DNA of 64,000 nucleotides from Dryomyza anilis. Its lineage: Eukaryota > Arthropoda > Insecta > Diptera > Dryomyzidae. The DNA is taken from the NCBI GenBank assembly GCA_951804985.1, contig OX638130.1:33612554-33676553 (forward strand), read 5' to 3'. The position numbers and the translations under genes were made by a program. This document shows, in pieces, positions 11,931-22,061 of the stretch (positions are counted from its first letter, which is position 1; every line of letters starts with the position of its first letter). Below the pieces are notes generated by a model. The model did no database searches. It was given only the letters and a program-made list of their open reading frames with translations, and was not told the origin of the DNA.

Positions 11931-14900
11931 TACAAATCTCAGTCGTTACAGGGCTTTTTATTGAAAGGACCTCATAGGGTCCCACCCAAACTGGTGAAAA
12001 TTTATTTTTCCTATTTTGATTTTTTAGTAAAATTTTATCGCCTACTTTGAATGTTATTGGGTGTAATGAGCCATCATAGCTTTGCTTAGATTTTTCTTTG
12101 GCTCTGGCTTGATTTTGTCGTACGATTTCGTGTGTGCGTTGAATTTGGTATTTTAATAGCTTGTTGCTATCATCGGTATTATATACTAGTGAGCATTAGC
12201 GTTTTAGATTGGTTGGCATTTCAAAATCGTAACCGTATAAAGTACGGAAAGGCGTTTGCCCGGTGGACATATGCATTGTATTATTGTGTACATGCATTGC
12301 TGTATTTAACCACTGGTCCCAGTTTGATCCATCCTTTTTCGCAAAACTTCGTAAATACTCTGCTAATGGTCGGTGGCTTCGTTCCAAAGAGCCGTTGGCC
12401 TGAGGATGATATGGCGTAATATGTAACTTTTTAATTCCTAACAATTTACACGTGTCCGAAAATAATTTTGAAACAAAATTCGAACCATTGTCGGTTATCA
12501 ATACTTTTGGTAAGTTATGTCTTGTAATAATTTCGTCGTAAAATGCTTTTGCTACAGTGCTTGCTTCTGCGTCTGGGATAGCTACGCAGCACATATATTT
12601 TGAAAAATCATCTTGAAAAGTTAATATATATTTATTTCCGGATATAGTTTCCGGTAAAATACCTACAAGATCCTTGTATACTTTATCGAATTTCTGCATA
12701 CCTTTCCACTTAAATTGTTTTCTGATTCTAAAATATGTTTTTACTGCGCCCTGGTGACCCCCTAATGCTAAGTCATGAAAGTCTTTTTTTTTTTTTTTTA
12801 TTCCTCTGGGTCAGTTAATAGTAGACTTTAGTTTAATTCGTTCTTGGTGTCTGTTGTTATTTCATCCAGTACTGGCGTGTTCACTTGTTTTTTGGTTTTT
12901 GAAATATGATTATCTAATTTATTCTGTGTGGTCTTAGACCGTGTTTGGACCGCAGTAATATCTGGTTCTGGATGTGGAATTCTACTTAAAGCATCTGCGT
13001 TCAAATTCTGTTTACCTGGTTTGTAAGATATTTCGTAATCATATTCTGATAATTTATGCCTGAAATGGGCTAACCTTGATGTCTGATCTTTGAGATTTGC
13101 TGTGCTACGTAATGGTTGGTCTGTATAAATTTGAAAATGTCGGCCTAGAAGATAAGCTCTAAAATTTTTCGTTTCTGCTCCATTTAATGCTCTACTAGCA
13201 AATGCTATTGGTCGGTCTCTCCCTACTTTGCCTTGCGATAGTACCGCGCCTATTGCTTCATTACTTGCATCCGTTGTAAGTAAAAAAGGTTTTGTAAAAT
13301 CTGGATATGCGAGAATGGGTGGTGAAATTATTTATTCTTTTATTTTAATAAATGAACTTTGACAATCGTCTGTCCAAGTGAATTTAACATCTTTTCTAAG
13401 TTATTTATTAATTGGTAATGATAATTTTGCTATATTGCTTATAAATTTTCTATAATAATTAATTAATCCCAAAAACGCTTGCACTTCTTTTTTATTTCTC
13501 GGCACCGGAATATTTTTTACGCTTTCAACCTTAGAGCGATCTGGCAGGGCACCTAGCTCCGTACATTTATGTCCTAAATAGACAACTTCGCGACGCAAAA
13601 ACTGACATTTTTCTGTATTTAATTTTAGATTGTGTTCCCTTAATTTCTGCAATACTCTACTCAGCCTAAGCTCATGTTCAGCTAAATTTTTTCCGTACAC
13701 CACTATATCATCAAGATAAACAAAGCAATCTATACCCTGTAAACCTGTTAATATGTGGTTCATTATTCTTTAAAAGGTAGCTGGTGCACCTGTTAAGCCA
13801 AATAGCATTCTGTTAAATTCGAAATGACCCAGTCCTGTACTAAAAGCTGTTTTTTCCTTATCCCCTTCTTCAACTAGTACCTGATGATAACCACTTGCCA
13901 AGTCTAAAGTTGAAAAATAGCGACTGTGACCTAATTGGTCTAATATTTCGTCGATTCGAGGAATCGGAAATACTTGTTTTATTGTCACGTCGTTCAATTT
14001 ACGGAAATCTATTACTAGCCTCCACTTTTTGTTACCGTCCTTGCCGCTCTTTTTAGGAACCAACAACATCGGTGAATTCCAGGGTGATATGCTTGGCGAT
14101 ATAATGCCGTCATCCAACATTTTATTAACCTGTCTGTTGATTTCATCTCTATGAGTGTGTGGCAATTTGTATTGCTTTATCGGTGGCTGGTTCCACTGTG
14201 TTGCTATTTCATGTTTAAGCGCTGGCGTGTATGTTAATTCATCGCCGTCTAAATGAAAAACGTCATGATACGAAATACACATATTTTGTAAAGATGTGAA
14301 GTCTCATCAATTTTCATTTCTTCTAATAATTTATTAATTCTGTTTGAAATGTTTACTGAATTTATGCTATTTATTGTAGAATTATTGGTATCCGATTCTT
14401 TATACTGATTAAAATTCGAAAATTTTGGTTTACAAGTACTGTCTATTATAATTTCTGTTTCCGTAGCATTTAAAACTGAAACATAAACTCTATTTTTGCT
14501 AACATTCGATATGCTTTCGCCCAAATATACTCCTGGAAATTGTATTAACGCTATTGGAATTTTTGTTTTTAAACGTAATGATACTATCTTTGCGGTTCTC
14601 GCTTAATATTTTAATTTGTTGATTGTAAAAAATATTTTGTATTTCTGTCTGCGATTTCATTGGTACTTTTATAATATGGTTTTTATGTTTATCAAAGAAT
14701 GTTATTGTTTTGTCTATCGCATTTATGAAAGATCGATTCCATAAATTGTCACGTCCGATTATTCCATCAGCTGGTACACCTTGTTTAAGTGACACTACAC
14801 GTAGCATTAAACTTAAGCGCCCTATGTTCCTATGTTGGACTTTGGTGGAACCTAATGTTCTAACACACCCACCAAAAGCTCCTTTTAAATCCTTTTGTAT

Positions 14901-15323
14901 ATTTTCGTTAAAGTCTGGAAAATTTGTCATTGCATTTTCTTTTACTATACTGGCATCAGCTCCTGAGTCTACCAGTAAAATAAGTCTTCCATTTTTAGCT
15001 GCCTCGCAAGGTACTTCAATGAAAACGTCACTTACATTAGATAAATCCAAGCTATCTCCATGTCCACTGCATATTATGCGATCACCTTCATCTTCCTTTA
15101 ATTCATATTTTAATTCATTGGTCTCATCTGTTCTATGGAAATGCAATGGAGTAGTAAATTTGATCAAAGTCTCCTCCGACGTCTGATCTACAATTCCTAA
15201 CTCTTTCTGTCCTATATTACTATTATTATTCGTACATCTCCAATTAGATTCGTGACCATAAGTTCCACATTCGTAGCAGAAAGGCGTATTTTTTCTAATA
15301 ATACATTCATCCCAATCATACAA
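11931..15323 (-). pseudogene. Errantivirus gag zinc knuckle-protease-RT-RNase H-integrase, broken
   Basis: Minus-strand pieces: zinc knuckle and protease (15,323-14,499, with LVDSGADAS), linker (14,524-14,249), RT (14,282-13,770 and 13,763-13,401, with CFVYLDDIVVYG), RNase H (about 13,400-12,950, keeping TDAS) and integrase (12,699-12,196, with TDNGSNF and SLERSH). Several frame changes and stops break it. A run of about 17-19 A on this strand (12,783-12,801) replaces coding sequence just before integrase. The order matches the intact inner element. Confidence 0.88.
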
Positions 15324-15339
15324 TCAATACAATCATACA

Positions 15340-15963
15340 ATCATGGGATGCATTGGTTAAAACAACATATGACTACATATCAGAAGTAGAAGACCGGAGC
15401 AAATACATAGGTCTAACGAATGAAGATCACAGCAAATGCATTTTGGTTAGCCAACATACGGACAAAGAAATTACACTATGCAAACGTCCAGGAACCATGC
15501 TAACAACTAGCAACACACTATGTGAAGTCGCGCTGATTCAACACAGAACAGATATTAAAGATACCTGTGAACATGTTGGAATCAAAAGGAGTTCTGGCCT
15601 AGTAGTTAAACTATGGACACCAAACACATGGTTGTATAAATTCAATACACCAGCCTTTTTCGAAGCAGTTTGTGGGTCAAATATAGCCACATTGACACTA
15701 TCCGGCCTGGGTTGGATGTCCATAAATGAAGCTTGCAACTTACACAACAAAGAAATGATACTGCCATACGAGTTTTCACATCAAAGCATTAGGAATATAA
15801 CATACAAGAAGGAAGTTAAAGTCCTAGTAGAAGGACGTTAACATACAACATTTTCTTACGGCATATTAATGCTGATATTAATAATAATAATAGCAGCATA
15901 TGTATTATACATACATTACTACTCCACAATTAAAAATAAAGCAACAATAAAAGCCGATGAATA
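15340..15963 (+). pseudogene. Second, forward copy of env 3' half
   Basis: Near-identical to the C-terminal half of the inverted env (only a few residue differences, such as SEVEDR against SEAEDR). It begins within WDALVKTTYDYIS, carries the same in-frame TAA just before the membrane anchor (15,839-15,841) and ends at a TAA near 15,961. It lacks the signal peptide and the cleavage site. Confidence 0.85.
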
Positions 15964-16109
15964 AATCACCAATAGCAACAATAGATATAGAAGCGGCTAA
16001 GGAAAACCTTGAAATGGTGTCAAATACATTTCCCAGCAAGAAATCGCCACTCGAATAAAAACGGGTCATTGCGGAAATCAACAACGCAGAAACCAAACAC
16101 CACAACACC
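15964..16109 (+). other. Outer errantivirus 3' noncoding DNA, left of inner insertion
   Basis: Continues from env into noncoding sequence ending ACAACACC. The last four bases, CACC (16,106-16,109), are duplicated at 25,151-25,154 on the other side of the inner element. Confidence 0.8.
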
Positions 16110-16663
16110 TGTTGTAAGTCAACATAGTGTGTTTTGGTAAGTCACTATACGTTGATATTAGAAACGTATCGTGACCTATTTACGCGATGACTATTTCATG
16201 CAGTTATCGTTACGTTGCAGTAAAGTGCAACGTAGGACATATGTGTCATAGTCAAGCAAGCCAATGAACTAGCAACAGTATGAGCGAAGCTGGGTAATAC
16301 CAGCAGCAGCATGATTGGCTAAGGGCCTTTTCCCTTACGCAAGCAAATAGTGAGTGGAATTTGCGCACGACACTCTGCCGGAACATTTAGATTTGAAACA
16401 TGCCTTCTTATAATAGTTTAAGTGAGATTTTAAGTTAGTTGTAAATCAGTAGTTCAGTAGTAAACAATAATGTTAATATTAAAATATAACTTTAGAGTAA
16501 ATAAAAGTATGTCTTAAAAGAAAAGACTTGTTTGAAATATTTCGGTTAATAAAAATGGAACTTCGACGTTGGACATTCTCTGGTAGGACATCATGGGTAA
16601 TTATAAATGGAACGTTGCGACATTTGGCCTCACGCCTAAGCAACGGACATTATAATTACAACA
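16110..16663 (+). repeat. Inner errantivirus 5' LTR (554 bp)
   Basis: Starts TGTTGTAAGTCAACATAG and ends ATTATAATTACAACA. A TTATAATAG at about 16,393 lies upstream of TCAGTAGTTCAGTAG (about 16,447-16,461), a plausible TATA/initiator pair. AATAAA is at about 16,499. It shows no resemblance to the outer LTR beyond the terminal TGTTGT and ACAACA. Confidence 0.95.
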
Positions 16664-16665
16664 TT

Positions 16666-16677
16666 TGGCGCAGCCGG
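16666..16677 (+). promoter_or_regulatory. Primer binding site of inner errantivirus
   Basis: TGGCGCAGCCGG starts two bases inside the LTR, the same site as in the outer and third elements. Confidence 0.75.
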
Positions 16678-17492
16678 TTTTCGAACCATACATCAACTCC
16701 CAAGGGACGAGAAGGACTGGATGGAGATTAATATTGGAAGAAATAAATATTTAGGATCAGGGAAAATATTTTTTACATTTGTGAGTATTGTGAAAAATAG
16801 TGAAAAAAAATGTGAGCGGTAAAAAAAAAAATAACATTTTGTAAATTTGTGATATAAAACAAGAGACATGTTTGAGAGTTGTAATAAGTAAAAATCATGG
16901 GATTGTGAAAATTGACATTTAAAAAATGAAAAAACAATGGAACATTTTGAAATTAATTGTGAAATAAAATTGAGAAATGAATAACATAAATGATATAATT
17001 TGATAAATCAGAAAATTAAATAAGTAAACTAAATGTTTTATAAAATTGTTTAATTGATATATTAAAGCACATTTAAAGTAATAGTGAAACAATATAGAAA
17101 AGTTTGAGTCATTAAATGATAATAATTAATAAAATTGTGAATTTAAATAAATTGAATAACATAAGAATTTTGTTACAGTAATGTTTTCATAATGTTGCGA
17201 AATTAATTAAAAACAAAACTGGAAAATTTTAACCAAATTAAATGCAAGAAATAAATTAATTCACTATTCATAAATTACATGTTGATATGATTTGGAAATA
17301 TAGATTAAAAAGTTTAAATAATGAAACATAAAAATGAGATAAACAATATTTGTAAAAAATTTAATAGATAAATTAAAAAATGGTTAAAAGTTTATTTAAT
17401 ATGAAACTAGTAAAAACAAAATAAATAATTTAATTAAAAAAGGCATAGTGAATTATATAATTAAGTAAATGGAAAAATAAGAAACACTAATA
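16678..17492 (+). other. Untranslated leader of inner errantivirus
   Basis: About 815 bp, AT-rich, homologous to 7,604-8,436. It has no ORF of note, and gag starts at the first strong ATG after it. Confidence 0.8.
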
Positions 17493-19604
17493 ATGGGTAC
17501 TGAAAATGTATTGAAACGCGTTCATTACGTTGTTCCTTACTTTTCTGGGGCGGAATCTCCATTATTAGAAACAGAATTGTATAAATTTATTGAATGTTGT
17601 GAAACAGCAAAGTTAAAAATTAAAGAATCAGATAGTGAGGAATTTATAAAATGTGTTAGGTTACGTTTGGAGGGAGATGCATATAAATTAGTGAGGACAA
17701 AACAGTTTCAAAAAATAGAAGAATTATACGAGTTGTTAAAAAATACGTACTTAAAAGAAATTTCTTTAGATTCAGTACTAAAAGAGATTAAAAAAGCTTA
17801 TCAAAATAGTAAAGAGAGTTTGAGAGCGTTTGGGAGACGATTAGATGAGTTGCAATCCATGGCTTTGGAAATTGCAAGTAAAAAATACAGTAAAAAGATA
17901 AGTGAAGATGACGTATTCTGTTTGGAATTACAGAGTTCAGTGTTGATCTCTTTTAAAGTAGGGGTGAGGGATCGAACGATAAAAGTTGTACTGTTGGGTA
18001 GTAAGTCAGAAACATTAGATACATTGTTGGAAGAAGCTTTAAATGTGCAGGCTCTTATGCAGCGAAGTCCAAGGTCGGAAGAGGATGAATATAATTATAT
18101 AGAAAATACTAAATTAGAGAACACTCAGTCGGAAAATAAATTGCAACAAATAAATAATAATAAAAGTAACTATAAAAGGAGTGTTCCAACATGTTCATTT
18201 TGTAGTAAATTTGGGCATACTAGGGACGATTGTATTATTAGGAAAAATACGCCGTTCTGTTACGAATGTGGAGCTTATGGTCACGAATCTAATTGGATAT
18301 GTGCTAATAATAATATTGGCAATTTTGTTAATATGGATAATAAGATGTATAACGGGAAAAATAATACAAGTAATATGAAATATTCATGGAGGGATACACA
18401 GGGGCATAAAATAGATAATTGCCACGCAAAAAGAAAATTTGAATCAGCAGGAAATAATAATTATAATCATGATACACAAGGGGCTCAGTCTAGGCCAGAA
18501 AACTGGAGACTCCATAATAATAGTAAGATAAGGCCGATAGAGTTAGGAATGGTAGATCGGACGTCGGAAGAGACTGTGGTTGAATTTACTACTCCATTAA
18601 ATTTCCGTAGAACAGAGGAGACCAATGAATTAAAATATGAATTAAAGGAAGATGAAGGTGATCGCATAATATGCAGTGGACATGGAGATAGCTCGGTTTT
18701 AACTAATGTAAGTGACGTTTTCATTGAAGTACCTTGCGAGGCAGCTAAAAATGGAAGACTTATTTTACTAGTAGACTCAGGAGCTGATGCCAGTATAGTA
18801 AAAGAAAATGCAATGACAAGTTTACCAGACTTTAACGAGAGTATACAAAAGGATTTAAAGGGAGCTTTTGGTGGGTGCGTTAGAACATTAGGTTCCACCA
18901 AAATCCAACATAGGAACATAAGGCGCTTAAGTTTAATGTTACACGCAGTGTCACTTGAACAAGGAGTACCAGCTGACGGAATAATCGGACGTGACAATTT
19001 ATGGAATCGATCTGTAATAAATGCGATAGACAAAACAATAACATTCTTTGATAAACATAAAAATCATATTATAAAACTACCCATGAAATCACAGACAGAA
19101 ATACAGAATATTTTTTTTAATCAACAAATTAAAATTCAAGCGAGAACCGCAAAGATTGTATCATTACATTTAAAAACAAAAATTCCAATCGTATTAATTC
19201 ATAAACAGGAAATTTTTCCAGGAGTATATTTGGGCGAAAGCATATCGAATGTTAGCAAAAATAGAGTTTATGTTTCAGTTTTAAATGCTACAGAAAAAGA
19301 AATTATAATAGACAGTACTTTTAAACCAAAATTTTCGAATTTTAATCAGTATAAAGAATCGGATACCAATAATTCTACAATAAACAGCATAAATTCAGTA
19401 AATATTACAAACAGAATTAACAAATTATTAGAGGAAATTAAAATTGATGAGACTTTAAATAAAGACGAAATTACATCTTTACAAAATCTGTGTGTTTCTT
19501 ATCATGATGTTTTTCATTTAGATGGCGATGAATTAACATACACGCCAGCGCTTAAACATGAAATAACTACACAGTGGAACCAAACGCCAATTAATCAGAA
19601 ATAA
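17493..19604 (+). CDS. gag: Gag-protease polyprotein of inner errantivirus (703 aa)
   Basis: Start chosen at the ATG of MGTENVLKRVHY, shared with the outer and third copies. Residues 1-200 are matrix/capsid. A canonical knuckle, CSFCSKFGHTRDDC, lies near 233-246, and a second one near 255 has an extra residue before the last Cys (CYECGAYGHESNWIC). Aspartic protease has LLVDSGADAS near 423-432 and IIGRDNL downstream. The frame runs on into the pre-RT region (CVSYHDVFHLDGDELTYTP) and ends at TAA 19,602-19,604. RT continues in the same frame after the stop, so gag and pol are not separated by the -1 shift usual for errantiviruses. Confidence 0.93.
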   Translation: MGTENVLKRVHYVVPYFSGAESPLLETELYKFIECCETAKLKIKESDSEEFIKCVRLRLEGDAYKLVRTKQFQKIEELYELLKNTYLKEISLDSVLKEIKKAYQNSKESLRAFGRRLDELQSMALEIASKKYSKKISEDDVFCLELQSSVLISFKVGVRDRTIKVVLLGSKSETLDTLLEEALNVQALMQRSPRSEEDEYNYIENTKLENTQSENKLQQINNNKSNYKRSVPTCSFCSKFGHTRDDCIIRKNTPFCYECGAYGHESNWICANNNIGNFVNMDNKMYNGKNNTSNMKYSWRDTQGHKIDNCHAKRKFESAGNNNYNHDTQGAQSRPENWRLHNNSKIRPIELGMVDRTSEETVVEFTTPLNFRRTEETNELKYELKEDEGDRIICSGHGDSSVLTNVSDVFIEVPCEAAKNGRLILLVDSGADASIVKENAMTSLPDFNESIQKDLKGAFGGCVRTLGSTKIQHRNIRRLSLMLHAVSLEQGVPADGIIGRDNLWNRSVINAIDKTITFFDKHKNHIIKLPMKSQTEIQNIFFNQQIKIQARTAKIVSLHLKTKIPIVLIHKQEIFPGVYLGESISNVSKNRVYVSVLNATEKEIIIDSTFKPKFSNFNQYKESDTNNSTINSINSVNITNRINKLLEEIKIDETLNKDEITSLQNLCVSYHDVFHLDGDELTYTPALKHEITTQWNQTPINQK

Positions 19605-19655
19605 TATAAGCTACCCCACACTCATAGGGAAGAAATTAATAGACAGGTAGGAAAA

Positions 19656-22061
19656 ATGTTAGATGACGGCATTATATCGCCGAGTACCTCACCTTGGAAT
19701 TCACCGTTATTGTTGGTACCAAAAAAGAGTGGTAAGGAAGGTAGCAAAAAATGGAGATTAGTAATAGATTTTCGTAAACTAAATGATGTAACAGTTAAAC
19801 AAGTATTTCCGATTCCTCGGATAGACGAGATATTAGATCAGTTAGGACATAGTAGATATTTTTCAACCTTAGATTTAGCAAGCGGTTATCATCAGGTTTT
19901 AGTAGAAGAAAGAGATAAAGAAAAAACAGCTTTTAGTACAGGACTGGGTCATTTCGAATTTAACAGAATGCCATTTGGCTTAACAGGTGCACCAGCGACC
20001 TTCCAAAGAATAATGAACCACATATTAACAGGTTTACAGGGTATCGATTGCTTTGTTTACCTTGATGATATAGTGGTGTACGGAAAGAATTTAGCTGAAC
20101 ATGAGCTTAGGTTGAGTAGAGTATTGCAGAAATTAAGGGAACACAATTTAAAATTAAATACAGAAAAATGTCAGTTTTTACGTCGCGAAGTTATATATTT
20201 AGGACATAAATGTTCGGAACTAGGAGCGCTGCCAGACCCTTCTAAGGTCGAATGCGTAAAAAATATTCCGGTGCCAAGAAATAAAAAAGAAGTACAAGCG
20301 TTTTTGGGATTAATTAATTATTATAGAAAATTCATAGGCAATATGGCGAAATTATTATTACCAATTAATAATTTACTTAGGAAAGATGTTAAATTCACAT
20401 GGACTGACGATTGTCAAAATTCATTTATTAAACTCAAAGAATCAATAATTTCGCCACCAATTCTCGCATATCCAGACTTTACAAAACCTTTTTTACTTAC
20501 AACGAATGCAAGTAACGAAGCAATAGGCGCAATGTTATCGCAGGGCAACGTAGGGAGCGACCGACCAATCGCATTTGCTAGTAGGGCATTAAATGGAGCA
20601 GAAAAAAATTACTCCACCATTGAAAAGGAATTTTTAGCTATAGTCTGGGCAACGAAAAATTTTAGAGCTTATCTTCTAGGTCGACATTTTCAAATTTATA
20701 CAGATCATCAACCATTACGTAGCACGGCAAATCTCAAAGATCAAACATCAAGGTTAGCCCGTTTCAGACATAAATTATCAGAATATGATTACGAAATATC
20801 TTACAAACCAGGTAAACAGAATTTGAACGCAGATGCTTTAAGTAGAATTCCACATCCAGAACCAGATATTACTGCGGTCCAAACACGGTCTAAGACCACA
20901 CAGAATAAATTAGATAATCAAATTTCAAAAACCAAACAACAAGTGAGCACGCCAGTACTGGATGAAATAACAACAGACACCAAGAACGAATTAAACTCAA
21001 GTCTACTATTAACTGACCCAGAGGAAATTAAAACTGTTATAAAAGACTTTCATGACTCAGCATTAGGGGGTCACCAGGGCGCCTTGAAAACATATTTCAG
21101 AATCAGAAAACAATTTAAGTGGAAAGGTATGCAGAAACAAATAAAAGATTACGTTAAGAATTGTCAAAAATGCCAAATAAATAAAAGTTCTAGGCTTACT
21201 AAAATGCCAATGGTTTTAACTGATACGCCTGTACGACCATTCGATAAAGTATACATGGATCTTGTAGGTATTTTACCGGAAACTATATCTGGAAATAAAT
21301 ATATATTAACATTTCAAGATGATTTTTCAAAATACATGTGCTGCGTAGCCATACCGGATGCAGAAGCAAACACAGTAGCAAAAGCATTTTACGACGAAAT
21401 CATTACACGTCATAATATACCGAAAGTATTAGTAACGGACAATGGTTCAAATTTCGTCTCAAAACTATTTTCAGATACTTGTAAATTATTAGGGATTAAA
21501 AAGTTACATATTACGCCATATCATCCACAAGCTAATGGGTCTTTAGAAAGAAGCCATCGTCCGTTAGCAGAATATCTAAGGAATTTTTCAAAAGAAGATG
21601 GGTCAAACTGGGACCAATGGTTAAATTCAGCAATGCATGTGCACAATAACACAGTGCATATGTCCACGGGGCAAACTCCATTCCGTACTTTATATGGGTA
21701 CGACTTTGATATGCCAACAAATCTAAAGCGAAAATGTTCACCAGTATATAATACCGATGATTACAACAAGTTATTAAAATACCAAATTCAACGCACACAC
21801 GAAATCGTGAGAGAGAATCAAGAAAAAGCAAAAGAAAAATCTAAACAAATCTATGATAGCACATTACACCCAAAAATATTTAGCGTAGGCGATAAAATTT
21901 TGTTAAAGAATCAGAATAGAAAGAATAAATTTTCACCTATTTGGGTAGGACCGTACGAGGTACTTTCGATAGTAAGTCCTGTAACGACAATGATTTCTAT
22001 CAAAAAATTCCATAACAACTTATTAAAAGCATACAATTTTGAAGAAAATATAACGAAATAA
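19656..22061 (+). CDS. pol: RT-RNase H-integrase of inner errantivirus (801 aa as opened)
   Basis: Same frame as gag-protease, which ends 51 bases upstream. RT has VIDFRKLND, FSTLDLASGYHQ and FVYLDDIVVYG (near residues 130-140). RNase H reads [13 protein letters not shown], so its first catalytic Asp is Asn here, while the outer copy keeps TDAS. TDHQPL is present. Integrase has H2C2 zinc residues (HDSALGGH, CQKC), the DDE set (MDLVG, TDNGSNF, SLERSH) and a C-terminal GPYEV (GPY/F) module. The ORF is otherwise full-length. Confidence 0.93.
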   Translation: MLDDGIISPSTSPWNSPLLLVPKKSGKEGSKKWRLVIDFRKLNDVTVKQVFPIPRIDEILDQLGHSRYFSTLDLASGYHQVLVEERDKEKTAFSTGLGHFEFNRMPFGLTGAPATFQRIMNHILTGLQGIDCFVYLDDIVVYGKNLAEHELRLSRVLQKLREHNLKLNTEKCQFLRREVIYLGHKCSELGALPDPSKVECVKNIPVPRNKKEVQAFLGLINYYRKFIGNMAKLLLPINNLLRKDVKFTWTDDCQNSFIKLKESIISPPILAYPDFTKPFLLTTNASNEAIGAMLSQGNVGSDRPIAFASRALNGAEKNYSTIEKEFLAIVWATKNFRAYLLGRHFQIYTDHQPLRSTANLKDQTSRLARFRHKLSEYDYEISYKPGKQNLNADALSRIPHPEPDITAVQTRSKTTQNKLDNQISKTKQQVSTPVLDEITTDTKNELNSSLLLTDPEEIKTVIKDFHDSALGGHQGALKTYFRIRKQFKWKGMQKQIKDYVKNCQKCQINKSSRLTKMPMVLTDTPVRPFDKVYMDLVGILPETISGNKYILTFQDDFSKYMCCVAIPDAEANTVAKAFYDEIITRHNIPKVLVTDNGSNFVSKLFSDTCKLLGIKKLHITPYHPQANGSLERSHRPLAEYLRNFSKEDGSNWDQWLNSAMHVHNNTVHMSTGQTPFRTLYGYDFDMPTNLKRKCSPVYNTDDYNKLLKYQIQRTHEIVRENQEKAKEKSKQIYDSTLHPKIFSVGDKILLKNQNRKNKFSPIWVGPYEVLSIVSPVTTMISIKKFHNNLLKAYNFEENITK

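Larger units (their letters stand above)
9166..15343 (-). mobile_element. Inverted internal block of the outer errantivirus
   Basis: Read on the minus strand, this block continues from the gag zinc knuckle through protease, RT, RNase H, integrase, a spacer and env, so it is the missing interior of the same element in the wrong orientation. The 9,196-9,942 segment is an inverted copy of 15,344-16,091. Both breakpoints carry short homology or filler: AATACGCC and TTTCTGCT are shared at the left, and repeated ATACAATC occurs at 15,305-15,343. Confidence 0.88.

Noticed and set aside
12783..12801. Poly(T) run as a LINE or SINE tail insertion inside integrase
   Set aside because: No element body or target duplication beside it; it replaces about a dozen coding bases, more like local slippage or misrepair.
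14710..15186. 158-codon plus-strand ORF
   Set aside because: Antisense shadow of the reversed protease region; the same antisense frame appears opposite the inner protease.
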